Shown piece by piece: positions 11,532 to 23,755 of a DNA stretch of 64,000 bases. The translations under genes and the position numbers were made by a program. The notes beneath the pieces were generated by a model. The model saw only the letters and a program-made list of their open reading frames with translations, was not told the DNA's origin and made no database searches. Numbering within the stretch: position 1 is the stretch's first letter; every line of letters starts with the position of its first letter. Origin of the DNA: Saururus chinensis (taxonomy: Eukaryota > Streptophyta > Magnoliopsida > Piperales > Saururaceae). The stretch covers positions 49,533,351 through 49,597,350 of the forward strand of contig CP141140.1 of assembly GCA_035235625.1 (NCBI GenBank). Direction: 5' to 3'.

Positions 11532-11887
11532 TTCTTCCCTCCTTGGAAAAATTTCATCCCTGAAATTTCACGATCAACTTACAATGTACACTTGAAATAG
11601 CAAATACCTCGGGGTATCTCTCTCATATCTGCCTGAACATCCCAAGTTGCCATCTCGGGAGTATGATATTTGTCACAATATCTTTGCCACACGAATGACC
11701 TTTGTCATCCCCAACTTACCTTGTCCATCAAAGGATATGACTGAAATGGTTCGCAACTCAACTAGAGATCACTTCGCCTCCAATTAGCATAACACTCTTT
11801 TAGAGCTGTCTGAAGTCCTTGCCTGACTAACTTCAACATGTCCATGAAGTGCTGACAATTCACATTTAAGCATCTATAGCTCACTCT
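11532..11887 (-). pseudogene. Decayed 3' end of a chromovirus (polypurine tract and pol tail)
   Basis: On the minus strand, CCAAGGAGGGAAGAA (a polypurine tract) immediately precedes TGTAATGTCCC, the start of the giant LTR. Upstream, a reading frame at about 11590-11720 has an EMATWDVQADMREIPRG segment, which resembles the EATWE...MR...YP end of chromovirus pol. The rest of pol is not present here. The region is cut at 11887 by the next element. Confidence 0.55.
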
Positions 11888-12370
11888 TGGAGGCAGCATG
11901 GTGCTAGACTTCTAATGAAAGACGGACTCCTTACAAGTTTCCTGATCTTGGTTAGGGCAAACTGTTGTTGGGTTGAGAGTTGGTCAAGGTGAGAACTCTT
12001 GTATGGGTGGGTTATTTAACTCCTAGTAGCATAAGGACGACCAGTTCCTGCATGATTCTATTTAAGGGAGAGAGCAAGGGCGGCCATGACTGATCAAAGA
12101 AAAACTTTGTTTCATGCACAACGAACCAAGGTGCTGAGGGAGAGAACTCGGACTTGGTGGATTAGCCTTGCCCTCTCTCTGCCATGGTATTTCGACGGAC
12201 TAAAATATATTTGGGCCAGAGACCCTTACACCAAGATGACTTTGTGTCTGTTTGCTTGTGTTTCCCTTGCACATATGAGTGGGAAGGGACAAGATAGGCT
12301 GCTCACTACATGGCATAGTCAGGCCATCATGAGTGCGAACGCTAGGCAAAGCTTTGTGCCCGTGATAACT
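11888..12370 (+). repeat. 5' LTR of gag-only element
   Basis: Aligns along its length with 17601-18043. The end is read as CGTGATAACT against CATGACAACA in the 3' copy. No standard primer-binding site is clear after it. Confidence 0.72.
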
Positions 12371-13714
12371 TGTTCCATTGCCTGGATAACTGAAGGAGGT
12401 GAAAGCTCTGTGCAATCTTTGCGAAGGAGTTGGCTGAAGGTTGCTGAGTCACTGGGATACCCAGAAGAGGCAAAATCCTTGACAGGTTGTTGCTGGACAG
12501 ATTGGAGATCTCTGCTGCATGCTTACCTTACCTTGACGAGTTGCTGAAAAATAGAGAGCATTGATGGTAGGCTCGATGTTGGCTCGAATTGCTGAGATTG
12601 AGGCGAAGGTGGATGCGATGGCCAAAGCGAACAGAATGTTGGCTAAAGTCCAAACCTCTTTGCACAACATCAATGAGCATTTGGCCCTCTTCGACCAATG
12701 AATGTCCTTACTTGAAGTCGCATCGCACCTTGACGAGTATTAGGAAGATGGCAGTATGGTTGAAGTTACAGCCCATCTCACCACATTAGTAGCTGATGTG
12801 GCTTCGACGACGGATTACCTCAGGCAGTGCGTGCAAAAGGTAGAGGAGGCAGGGTCAGTGAAAATTAGTGAGCTAGCGGATAAAGTGGTGGCACTGAAGT
12901 GGGAAATCCTCAACACTCCATCCCAAGATTGGGGTGAGTCTTCATATCAGCAGGTTCCGAAGAAGGCAAAGGTGCTTGAACCGAAGGCGTATGTGGGGAC
13001 ACGGGCACCAAGGAGATCAGCAACTTCCTTTGGGACATGGAAACCTACTTCACTCTAGTCCATACCCTAAAGGAAGAGAAGGTTACTGTCACACCCCGGC
13101 GATGCCTGACCCGAGCCGAACCCGGTCCAAGGGCCGGTCAAGCGCGCGGAGGCGACGAAGTGAACATTGAGAAAACGATCTAGCGGAAGACTTAACCCTA
13201 ACCACGGGCGATTAACAGAAATACGGAGTGCGCACAATCCTTTGAGCAAGAGTAAATAAAAAGGGAAGAAAAAATGTTGCTTATCACAAAGTAAACAACA
13301 ATCTCAAACCCACAAGCTTAGTTAAGTAAAGCCCTCACCGGCTCAAAATAAGTCATAAGCATCACAACTGTAAAATATGACATAAATCCAAAACAAGAAC
13401 CCTACACAAAGGTCCTGAACAGCAACATAACTAAGGAAAATAAAACCACACAAAGAACTCCACGATCATATCCAAGCCACCTCCGACCTTTCCTCGAAGA
13501 GGCGATCCTGTCCGTCTGCGTGTCGCACTACATAGCCCCAAATCAAAACACCAAAGAGGGGTGAGTTTTAACAAACTCAGCAATGGTTTTAATATCACTA
13601 ACAACATCGAAAATACAATAGCATAGCGATATAATCATTCAAATCAACGAATTACATGGTGCATCATTTTCTGATCACATATACATATCACTTAATACTA
13701 CATCATAGTGCATA

Positions 13715-13835
13715 ATCAATCTATATAGATGTATCTCTAACATACATATTCCCACATGCATAACAACAACATCAACCTGCATGGATGTATCTCTAACATA
13801 CATATTCCCACATGCATAACATCAAAATCAACCTC
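13715..13835. repeat. 62-bp tandem duplication inside solo LTR
   Basis: GATGTATCTCTAACATACAT followed by ATTCCCACATGCATAAC occurs twice in a row, about 62 bp apart, with few differences. Confidence 0.8.
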
Positions 13836-15089
13836 CATCAAGGAGTAATCACACATTAATGTCACATAGACGGGAGCATAGACAAGGCCATGAAGGCGTG
13901 TCATGATCCAAAATTCTACACAAGAATTAAAGAAAAATCGGGGTTGTCAATCCCTAATACTGCTCGCCCTGGACGATCCTGGCCAAGGATGTCCCATTCT
14001 CACACAGAGAATCTAGAGCAAGGGTGTTCTCCCAGGGACATCTCCTGAGGAGGGAAGAGCCCGAGTTCTCACACAGAGAACCCTAGAACACGTGGTAGCG
14101 GGGTGCACACGGCATACCATACTGGATTCTCAGGGTCCAAATGACACTCATAATAACATTCTCACATATCCGCAAGCCAAGTACACAACTCGTCCCCACA
14201 TCATTCCATTAAACAAGACTCAACCCGGGGAGTGCACTCGTTCCACACAGGAACTTCAAATCGTTCCACACAGGAACTCAAATCAAAATATGTCCTTTCG
14301 GACCAATCAACTTGCGATTAATCCACGACCGATTAATCCGGCACACAATTTCATCACATTAAATCCAATCGGTCAAATTCGATTAATCACGATGAAGCCT
14401 CAATTGGAAATCCATTTTGATGATGCATGCAGCATGGTACATACGTGGGCAAAGCATACATGAATCCTAATCCATGATAAGTGCTCTCATTAGCCCCTAA
14501 TGCATCATTCATAATCACAATATCAAGCTTCAACATCATCACTTAACCCCACATGTGTGTGTGTATCTAGTAGAAGCATTTCACATAATGCATGCCAACA
14601 TGCTTGAAATTAAACTCACTACCACACTACACATGTGAATTTTCCATCTAAACATTAATTCCAGCGGAAATCATAGGAGAAGAATCGTTGAAATCATATC
14701 TAAATTCAAAACTCAACCACAAAGGCTAAACACATATAACATCACTCATTTCATCATTGAGTCATGACATTCACCAACATCTACACACCACTAACCACAA
14801 CCTATCATGACAAATCAGTCCAACAATAATTGTAGTCCTACTGAAAATATATGCTTAACCAAAGGGAAACAACCATTCATAATTTCAAGATAACGATTCC
14901 AACATCATGCCACAAAACATAAGTCATTCCACCATCCCTAAGCATATATCTCAACTCCATAAACTTAATAGCATGCATTTCCAGTAGCCTAACATAGCTT
15001 AAAACACTCCACATTCATATAAAATTGGCAAGCTAAAGTGGAATCATCAAAATAGACATCATATGCACAACATACAATTTTCTGTGTAG

Positions 15090-15192
15090 CCGATCGATCG
15101 CCCTTCAGGCCATTCTATCGGTTACACGCAAAAATTTGAAATTTACAGTTCAGCCGATCGATCGCCCTGCAGGGCCGATCGATCGCCAACAT
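15090..15192. repeat. Three CCGATCGATCG palindromic motifs
   Basis: The self-complementary core CGATCGATCG, preceded by GC and followed by CC, occurs three times within about 100 bp, two of them in the context GCCGATCGATCGCCCT. Confidence 0.8.
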
Positions 15193-15855
15193 GGCAGAAC
15201 AGTCATCTTCTTCCTTTCGCAAATCCAAACCGAAACACCATAGATAACACTTCAAATCCACATCTAACACCCTAATCATCATCAAAAGTCCTCCTTGACT
15301 TCCAGAATATCAAACCAAACCATAATAATGTAAAACCCTAAGAAATCGGGATTAAATAATTCCATTTTCTAATCTTACTATTAACACACTAAATCAAGCA
15401 AACCATTTCGAAATAAGCCAAAAATGGAGAGTTTTACCATGGATAAACAGAGATTTTGAAGACCCATTACCTCAGCACTTGATTAAGTTCGGATTGAAGA
15501 GTCACCCTTCTTGAAATCCTTGAAAACACAATGAGTTTGAATTAAACCCTAATAGAAATCGATTTGCTCAAGAAATCCCTAATTAAACCTTAGATCTAGG
15601 GCTTGTTGGTAGTAAAAATCGAATTTTGAATGTTAGGGTTTGTAGTAAAACACAAATCAGTAGCTTTTGATGGTCAAAAACGAATTGAATCAAGGGGAAA
15701 ATGGTAGATTTGGAAGAAATTAAGAAGAAAGCTAAGGATTAGTGCTTAATTAGAGTAAGCTTACCTTAATCGGCTTCTAATTTGGGCCTAAGTGGGGATT
15801 AGGCCAGCCCTCCTTCCTTAGCCTATTCCCAAAAATGGAAATGGCTCTGGTTTGC

Positions 15856-15864
15856 CCTTTTATA
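15856..15864 (-). promoter_or_regulatory. Candidate TATA box of solo LTR
   Basis: Minus-strand TATAAAAGG, about 420 bp inside the minus-strand start of the LTR, a typical U3 position. It supports minus orientation. Confidence 0.5.
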
Positions 15865-16890
15865 GTAAGGGTTGGGGTGTGCATAGGTAAGTTTTGGGGT
15901 GTAAATAGGAAAAGTAGGCTAAAAGTGGGTATTTTGCAAATTTAAGCACAAATTAAGCCTAATAAAATTCTGAAAATTTTTGTGTGACCTTAAGTATATA
16001 TCTAGGTTCATTTGACACAAAAATAAAATTTTCGACGGTGGGGCCCACAGGGGTCCCGCCAAAACCCTAATTTTTGGGAAAATAGTAAAAATTCCGAAAA
16101 ATTCCAAAAATTCACATTTGGTCGAAAATCACTTAAAACCACTAATATTGAAGTTAATTTTGGTTAAAACCATCACAAACTCTATGTATTTACGAAATCA
16201 CCTAATAAGATCAGAAAACGCGTAAATCTCACGATAACCCATAATTAAAGAAAACCAAAACCGGTTTAAAGATGAGGGTCCTTACAGTTACCGTGGCAGC
16301 GATGTACCTTGAAGGGGATGCAAAGTTGTGGTGGTGGATGCTGTTGGAGGATGATGCAGCTGCAGGTCGGCCAAAGATAGGGACGTGGGATACATTCAAG
16401 AGGGAATTACAGGTGCAGTTCCTTCCTAAAAACGTGTCTTGGATGGCTCGAGAGGCGTTAAGGAACCTTAGGCATACGAGGGTAGTCTGATACTACATTA
16501 AGGAGTTTCAGTCACTGATTTTAGTCGTGACAAACATGATGGAGGATGACAAGCTGTCCTACTTCATGGCAGGTTTGCAAAAGTGGGCTCAGAACAATTT
16601 GAGATGGAGGCAAGTGGGGGACCTTCCCACAGCGATTGCAGCGGCTGATAGCTTGGCGGACTTCAAACAAACTCTCACAGAGCCAGTAAAGAAGAATGGG
16701 GAAGCGAAGTCATCCAACAAGGAGGGAAGCAAGGGTGGTAGCGGTGGTAAAGGGAAGGGCAACGAGCAGCCTGGCCGGCCGAACAAAGGTGGTGGTTGTT
16801 TCATATGCGATGGGCCACATTGTGCCAAATTTTGTACAAAATAGGAAAGGCTGAATGCACTAGTTGCTAAAGAGGAGGAACCCTAGCACG

Positions 16891-17600
16891 AGGAGGTAGC
16901 CCAGATGAGTCCTTTGCAGTGAATGAGATGTGTTTAGTTGCTAGAGTCCCCATCGAAGGGGGCAGCTTTGGGTCATTGAGGATTCGAATGAAGGAGGGGA
17001 GCAGACCCCCCAAGCCTTGGTTGATAGAAGCACTGAATGGCAGACTGATGGACAGGTTCATTGGATTTGGGAGCAGCGGGTGTTGCCTAAACCTGGCCGA
17101 AGGATGACTTAGGCTGGGCAGAAGATGAATTGGTCGTGGTGTGGTGGGAAGTGTTGTCTACTTGCTTGGCGGATTCAGTGAGGCGAAAGGCTTAAGAGCT
17201 CCAATTGGTGCACCTGGGAAGTCGGGCTTCGATGAGAGCATCGAAGGATTCAAGTGGGGGAGGCCTGTTAGACCCCTAACTTTTCTGATGGAAAAAGGGG
17301 GAGGCTACCCCTCACTTGGCAGAGGACAGTCAAGTTGCTTGGGTGATGGACAACTTAGGCAGCCCCTTGGGCATGGATGGGTGCTAGAGCAGCATAGGAG
17401 GTGTTCTAGAAGGACTACTCGCCTTGCGGAGAAGGCTGAGGAGGAGTCCTTGTGCAGGCAAGACTCTAGCAACGAAGCTAGGCGCTACTTGGACTTAGGG
17501 ACGGACTCCTAAGATAGACAGGATTTACTTATGCAGGATTGCTGCGCTCCTAGCTCGAGTAGGAGTCAAGGAGGCGAGTTCCCTGGACGGATAGGACTCT
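16891..17600. other. Remnant internal region of the gag-only element, no gene
   Basis: GC-richer than its surroundings, with short open frames but no protease, RT or integrase motif. It joins the gag linker to the 3' LTR and may be rearranged pol or 3' untranslated sequence too decayed to recognise. Confidence 0.5.
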
Positions 17601-18043
17601 TGGAGGCAACATGGCACATGGACTCCTTACAGGTTTCCTAATCTGGGTTGGGGCGAACTGTTGTTGGGTTGAGAGTTGGTCAGGGTGAGAACTCTTATAT
17701 GGGTGGGTTATATAACTCCTAGTAGCATAAGAACAGCTAGTTCCAAGCTGATTCTATTTGAGGGAGAGAGCAAGGGCGGCCATAGATCAGAAAGCGAACC
17801 AGGGTGCTGAGAGAGAGAACTCAGACTTGGTGGATCAGCCTTGCCCTCTCCCTGTCATTGTATTTCGACGGACTGAAATATAGCTGGGGCATAGACGCTT
17901 GCGCCAAGATGACTTTGTGGCTGTTTGCTTGTGTTTCCCTTACGCATACGAGTGGGAAGGGACAAGATAGGCTGTTGGCTACGCGGTGTAGTCAGGCCAT
18001 CATGAGTGCGAACGCTAGGTAAAGCTTCGTGCCCATGACAACA
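17601..18043 (+). repeat. 3' LTR of gag-only element
   Basis: Starts TGGAGGCAAC and ends CATGACAACA; aligns with 11888-12370. It abuts a minus-strand protease fragment of an older gypsy at 18044. Confidence 0.75.
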
Positions 18044-19150
18044 GCACAGGTGCTGTGCAACATGCTCATTAATAAAATTATGTGTGCTGCCACTATGGAT
18101 GTGCATGGCCACCTATTGTCATTTAAGAAGTCCCTGAACTTGCATCTTCTGAGGGGTGTATGTACTGGAAAAAGCATGCAAAGAAATTTCAAGAAGAACA
18201 TCATAATCGCTTGAAGCAGAATGAGAAGGCTCCCATCCCATGGCATCATCCCATGATTCCTCCAAAATAAGAGTGCTACAGGGTGGTCTTGCACCGATGA
18301 CCGGGTGCATAACGCTCATCACAGTTAAAAACATAAACCCTTCAAGCGTTACCCCTCCATCTAGGCTGAGATAGACAATGAAAAGGAATGAAAGCGCCCA
18401 GAATAGTACATAAAAGCTAGTGACCATGGTCTAAAGGTCTGGAGGGTGTGCCACATGGGCAGGAGTGGAAGCGGGATAGTCAGTCTGAAGTTTCGCTGAT
18501 GTTGATTGGGCTTCTCCTCCTGAATGCAAGCATGCCGAATAATGTCATGCATAGTGAGATAGTCAAAATGATGGATCTCATCAACAATCTCAGGCTTTAA
18601 GCCCCAACAAAAAGTCTTGGCCACTTGCATAAACTCAATCTGATAGGCGTGCACTGTCGACATTTGGGACAAGGAAGGCAAGAGTTTATTAAAATTAGCA
18701 AAGTTATTCAGCCCAAACTACACACATAATTCTGCTATAAATTTTTGCCACGACAGTTATGTTACCTCTTGCTCAAAATATTGGAACTAGACAAGGGCAT
18801 CCCCTTCCAGATAAAACATGGCTATCCTTATTTTCTACATCGGATGTTGTTCCTTGGTAAGAAAAAAAAATTACCCCCTTGGTAAACCCAATCAATGGGG
18901 TTATCCTCAATAGTGTACTTGGGAAGCCCAATCAAGGCAGGGTTCAGCACTCCGAGTTGGATGATTAGAGCAGCCCCACATCTCAAAGGTAGCTAAATTA
19001 GGAAGTCGTTGTCCTCTGTGTCCGACAGATCATTGGGCACAACGATAGGGAAGGGCCAAACCCGAGGAAAAATAGCATGGGAACTGGTGTCGCCTATCAA
19101 ATTATGTCCAAAAGGTCCCTATCCCAATGGCTGATCAGCAGTGTAAGGGG
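18044..19150 (-). pseudogene. gag: Gag and protease remnant of older gypsy
   Basis: On the minus strand, a segment near 18780-18860 reads MFYLEGDALVQFQYFEQE, a Ty3-type capsid signature. It is followed by a frame at 18361-18681 (HAYQIEFMQVAK, then GLKPEIVDEI), the usual helical gag core. At 18050-18112 the frame carries a GSTHNFINEHVAQHL segment, a retropepsin active-site region in which the catalytic Asp appears changed to His (IHSGST). Frames are broken between these segments. Copia sequence precedes it on the minus strand and the gag-only element follows it. Confidence 0.7.
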
Positions 19151-19367
19151 TGGCAGAAACTGCTAAAATGTCATGCCAAATGGAAGCAACTAGAGGAGTG
19201 CACGGGCCTGTAGTGGTCAGAGAGGCTTACCGTGGAGGTTGCAGTAGGAGGCCACGTGACTACTACAGTTGCCTCCCTTTACTATGTTGCAGGGAGTGTC
19301 ACTGGATGAAGCCAACACTGGATGGCTCACCAGCCACTCGAATGATGCCATTTCCCAAAGCATATAT

Positions 19368-19782
19368 TGTTAGATGTAAATTTAGTCACATAATTATCAC
19401 TAAGGGATAAATCATAAGGTAAATAATATGATATTTTAAGATAAAAGGCGTATCTTGCTCCTTTGCCATATATAGATATGAGAGAATCTAATGATATGAA
19501 TACCACCAAATCTTCTTCATTCTTTTTGTTAAAAATAGATGGGGAACCTTAAGAATGACAAGTAAGTGAAGGGACTAGGCATATATATAGTTTCATGGTG
19601 ACACTTTTCATCAAAGGGACACCAATAAATGGCCTCACACACACCCCTTCGTAACCGACCAAATTAATTCTGAATTTTTATTTTAATAAATGCTAAACAT
19701 GACTTTTTATTTCCAAATGACTTTTATTTTCTTCATGACTTTTGGGTTTCCAATGGGGTCCACATGTGGGGACACACCAACA
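19368..19782 (-). repeat. 3' LTR of copia element (415 bp)
   Basis: TGTTAGATG to ACACCAACA. Aligns with 24590-24983 over AGGGATAAATCATAAGG, TAAGATAAAAGGCGTA and CACATGTGGGGACACACCAA. Confidence 0.92.
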
Positions 19783-19791
19783 TTCTCCCAC
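19783..19791 (-). other. Copia polypurine tract
   Basis: Minus-strand GTGGGAGAA immediately before the LTR start TGTTGGTGTG. This fixes minus orientation. Confidence 0.85.
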
Positions 19792-20243
19792 TTGTTCACA
19801 CATGTGGGGACATGCAATAATATATACTCCTACTTGGACCCACAAATCTTGAAGAAATAAAATAAATAATAAAAATTTTAAAAATATGGAAATTCAGAGT
19901 TTGCAAAACATGTGAGCTCACAATTTTCAAAAAAATTTCTTAGTCGTAGAAGGGGTAATCCGAGTAGGTTGATACAACAATGATTACTAATAAGGATCAA
20001 GGCAATCAAAACACTCATTTATGCAGTACTAACATGACCTCTGAATGCATTTAGTGTGGCTTGATCATAAATATTACAAGCAGTCCAAACTTTAGACTTT
20101 ATTGCTACTTCGAAAACTGAATAAAGAGAAAAAAATAACCACAATTAACTATAGGTTTCTTTAACTAAATGAAACATAATGTGGTGCTTAAGTTAAAATC
20201 ATCATTACAAAATGTCTGCAGACAATTATGCACTCCCACTGAC
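19792..20243. other. Copia 3' untranslated region, no gene
   Basis: Between the RNase H stop and the polypurine tract. AT-rich, with a second CACATGTGGGGACATG motif beside the tract; no open frame of note. Confidence 0.6.
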
Positions 20244-23200
20244 TTAAACATCCAAAGAAGCTCTTACACCCATACCATATGAGTGTTCTTTAAACACTCT
20301 AAGGGGTAAGCGTTTTGTCAAAGGATTAGCTAGTATCTTGTCAGTGCTAATGTGTTCAATAAAGACTTGATGATTCTCCACTTTTTCTCTAACAATAAGA
20401 TACTTAATGTCTATATATCTGGTTGAACTCTTGTTGTGTTTACAGAAGAGTACAACAACTTGGTCACAATGAATTTTCAGTGGCTTCCGAATGGTGACAA
20501 TAACCCCAAGCCCTGAAATGAAATGAATTTTCAGTGGCTTCCAAATGGAGTCAATAACCCCAAGCCCCGAAAAAAAATGAATTTTCAGTGGCTTCCGAAT
20601 GGAGTCAATAACCCCAAGTCTCGACAAGAAATGAATTTTCAGTGGCTTTTGAACGGAGTCAATAACCCCAAGCCCTAAAATGAGATGAATTTTTAGTGGC
20701 TTCCAAATGGAGTCAATAACCCCAAGCCCCGGAAAGAAATGAATTTTTAGTAGCTTCCAAATTGAGTCAATAACCCCAAGCCCTGAAATGAAATGAATTT
20801 TTGGTGGCTTTTGAATGGAGTCAATAACCCCAAGCCCCAAAATGAAATGAATTTTCAGTGGCTTCCGAATGGTGTCAATAACCGCAAGCCCCAAATTGAA
20901 AGGAATTTTCACAGCCAAATAGCCTCCTTAGTGGCCTCAAAATAATCCATAAATTATGCATTCATAGTGGAAGATGCTACAAGAGTTTGTTTAGAACTCT
21001 TCCATAAATAGCCCCTCCTACCATCATGAAGACATAAACTAAAGTGGATTTCTTGCTATCAAGGTAACTAGCAAAATCTGAGTCAAAATATCTATCAACT
21101 AGATAGGGGACTCTAATCTTCTGAATGTGAGTATGAAATCTTTAGTGCCTTGAAGATATTGCAAGACTTCCTTTGCAGCCTTCAAATGAACCATAATAAA
21201 ATTATGCTGATAATGACCAAGCTTGCCTACTCCAAAAGCAATGTTTGGGTGAGTACAAACTTTAGCATACATAAGACTCCCAATAGCAGATGCATAGGGG
21301 ATACTTGCCATAGGAGATTTTTGAACCTTGCTTTCTGGACATTGCATTAGGCTAAATTTGTCTCCTTTAAAAATAGGAGCATGGTCAATATAAGCCCTTT
21401 GAGACAAACCCAGAAGACAATGTCATCTGTCATGATGTATCTCTATTCCAACCACAAAAAATTCCTCCCCAAGGTCTTTTATCTCAAAATTTTGTGATAG
21501 AAACTCCTTAGTCTTTTGTAAAAGATGAATGTCACTGCTAGCCAAAAAGATATCATCCACGTACAAAACAAGGAATAAAAAATTTCTCCCCTCAAACTTG
21601 GAATATACATATTCATCAACTATATTCTCCTTAAACCCATAAGAAGAGAATATGGTGAAATTTCAAATATCATTGTTTGGATGCTTGCTTCAATCCATAA
21701 ATAGATTTTTGGAGCTTACAAACCAAATTTGAATTCTTAGCATTTCCAAAACATTTTGGTTGCTCCATGTACACTTCCTCTTCTAAGTCTCCGTTCAAGA
21801 AGGTTGTTTTGACATTCATTTCATATAATTCAAGATTGTAATGAGCAACCAAAGTCATGATCACTTTAAGTGAATTTTTATTGGAAATTGGAGAGAAAAT
21901 GTCACCATAGTCAATGCCCTTTCTTTGTGTATATCCTTTTACGACAAGTCTTGCTTTATATCTTTCTATTTTGCCCTTTGAGTCACGTTTTGTCTTAAAT
22001 ACCCATTTATAGCCGATGGGTTGAACACCTTCAGGTAATGATACAAGATGCCAAACTTTATTTTGGTTCATTGATCTCAATTTATCTTTCATAGCATCCT
22101 TCCAATTTTTAGTGTTTATACTAGATAGGGCCTCTTTGACAGAAGAAGAATCATCCTCAATCTCAATATCATAATCTTACTCTTGCAAGTATACCACAAA
22201 ATCATTTGAAATTGCCGATTTCCTTGTCTTTTGGATCTCCTTAGATATTTATCATCAGTCGGCCCCTTTATATCCTCTTTTAGTTGATTGTGGTTCTCCC
22301 CTGGTGACTGAGGATGTTCAAAGGTAGTAGGTATGGATGAAGGCATTGAAAGAGGTTTTTCCAAGATAACCTCTCTATGAGAACTACTCCCACTAATGGT
22401 ATCATCCTCCAAAAATTTAGCATTACTTGTCTCAATGATTTTGGTGGAATGACTTGGGCAATAGAAATGATAACCTTTAGATTTTTCAGCGTATCAAATA
22501 AAGAAGCAACTTATAATTCTAGAGACAAGCTTCTTTTCCTGAGGGTGATAAGGCCTATCTTCAGCTGCACAACCCCAAACATGCAAGTGCCTCAAACTTG
22601 GTTTCTTACCATGCCATAATTCAAAAGGGGTTTTTGGCACTGATTTAGAAGGCACTTGGTTCAAAATATAGGTAGTTGTCTTTAACGCTTCTCCCCATAA
22701 AGAATTTGGTAAGGAACAATTTGCAATCATACTATGCACCATATCCATAAGAGTTCTATTGCCCCGTTCGGCAACTCCATTTTGCCCAGGGGTTTCAGGC
22801 ATACTATATTGAGCAATAATTTCATATTCCTGTAAGAAAAGAGAAAATGGTCTTGGGTGTTGCCCTATTCCATCAAACCTTCTATAATATTCTCCACCTC
22901 TATCGGATCTGACAACTTTGATCTTTCAATCAAGTTAATTTTCAACTTCATCCTTATAAATCTTAAAAGCATCAAATGTTTGAGATTTCCCATGAAGAAG
23001 AAATATATAACCATATCGGGAAAAGTCATCAATGAAGGTGATGAAATACAGTTTTCCTCCAAAAGTAGGTACACTAAATGGACCACAAGTATTTGTATGG
23101 ATCAATTCCAATAGACTTGAGCTTCTGGTAGCAGTTTTCTTTTAAGTCTTAGTCATTTTACCCTTAATATACCCGATGCAAGTGTTGAAATCTGAGAAAT

Positions 23201-23600
23201 CAAGATTGCACAAAATCTCATCCTTTATTAACCTCTCCATTTTATCCCTCAATATTTGACCCAAACGTCTATGCCACAAGGTTGATGAGTTTTCATTTTG
23301 GAGTCTACGTTTAAAGCCAATCACTTCACCAATATGCAGGGATAATGACTTAGAGGAGTTATGTAAATTTAGTTGATAGAGACCATTACTAAGGAAACCA
23401 TTTCCAATCATAGAGGAGCAAAGGTATAATGTAAAACCTTGATTTATGAAGCTAATAGAGTAGCCACAAACATGAAGTCTAGAAATAGACAATAAGTTGC
23501 AGGCAGTGGATGGTACAAAAATTGTATCATGTAAGTCCAATACATATCCAGTATATATAAACTCCAATGGCTTTTGCTTTGGCCTTAACTCCATTTCTCA
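20244..23600 (-). pseudogene. pol: Ty1/copia pol: integrase, RT, RNase H (decayed)
   Basis: Read on the minus strand. 23142-23594 holds the pre-integrase domain (LWHRRLGQ). The integrase core runs to 22494 (DRGGEYY near 22890, then [14 protein letters not shown] and [14 protein letters not shown]). RT is at about 22100-21430 (WVFKTKRDSKGKIERYKARLV, then LYVDDIFLAS at 21546-21573). RNase H starts with SAIGSLMYA and PNIAFGVG (21099-21407) and ends in KNxSSTRYIDIKYLIVREKV- and LANPLTK-type segments (20250-20460). Stops and frameshifts separate these parts. Within RNase H an 18-residue segment is present eight times in a row (20478-20909). Confidence 0.92.
20478..20909 (-). repeat. Eightfold 54-bp tandem repeat within copia RNase H frame
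   Basis: Eight adjacent 54-bp units (432 bp) keep one open frame on the minus strand. Each encodes a version of KIHFISGLGVIDSIWKPL. In the copia RNase H family a single such segment precedes the K-I-x-C-D catalytic Asp; here the eighth unit runs straight into KIHCDQ. Units differ from each other at several positions, so the array is not very recent or has drifted since. The first unit (KIPFNLGLAVIDTIRKPL) is preceded by a frameshift from the upstream RNase H. Confidence 0.9.
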
Positions 23601-23755
23601 TCAAAATGGCTCTCTTATTCTCATTTGGCTTCCTCTGACTTAGAAAACCCTTAAACATGAATAGTAGATCCAATTCTTATTCCAATATGGACGACCATTA
23701 AAGTTCTTATTAGAAGTCACAACATTTTTACTCTCCAAAGTTTCTTTGATGCAAC

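Larger units (their letters stand above)
13087..16286 (-). mobile_element. Solo LTR, 3200 bp, TSD GTTAC
   Basis: Starts TGTCACACCCCGGCG and ends GGGTCCTTACA. It is flanked by the perfect 5-bp duplication GTTAC (13082-13086 and 16287-16291) inside the gag frame of the host element. No internal region is present, so it is a solo LTR left by LTR-LTR recombination. Its low-coordinate end resembles that of the LTR at 35154 (TGTCACACC..., then GAAGACTTAACCC). Minus orientation is inferred from that relation and from a TATAAAAGG on the minus strand. Confidence 0.93.
12564..16890 (+). pseudogene. gag: Ty3/gypsy gag split by a 3.2-kb solo LTR
   Basis: ATG 12564 opens a helical, probably coiled-coil N-terminal part (IAEIEAKVDAMAKANRMLAK), stopped by TGA near 12700. 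The frame resumes to about 13086 with one frameshift near 12995. The solo LTR at 13087-16286 interrupts it. After it the capsid signature continues (YLEGDAKLWW, then W-x2-F-x8-FLP) with a TGA after HTRVV near 16488. A glycine/lysine linker then leads to a zinc knuckle C-x2-C-x3-H-x4-C near 16797-16835 (CFICDGPHCAKFC), a short-spacer form known in plant gypsy gag. The segment RLNALVAKEEEP follows as in gag-pol linkers. Removing the LTR and one GTTAC copy leaves gag in register across the junction. Confidence 0.85.
11888..18043 (+). mobile_element. Non-autonomous gypsy-type LTR element containing gag only
   Basis: Two related direct repeats bound it: 11888-12370 and 17601-18043, both starting TGGAGGCA. 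They share GGTGAGAACTCTT, GGGAGAGAGCAAGGGCGGCCAT and GTGCGAACGCTAGG. Between them only gag is recognisable; protease, RT and integrase are missing. Gag is split by a solo LTR. No target duplication fits, and the left repeat carries an extra stretch of about 20 bp near its start, so the outer ends are approximate. Lack of pol points to an element that moved, if at all, with proteins supplied by relatives. Confidence 0.75.

Noticed and set aside
12086..12547. 153-codon frame
   Set aside because: Most of it lies in an LTR; the equivalent LTR copy at 17804 has a different frame length and no conservation of reading frame.
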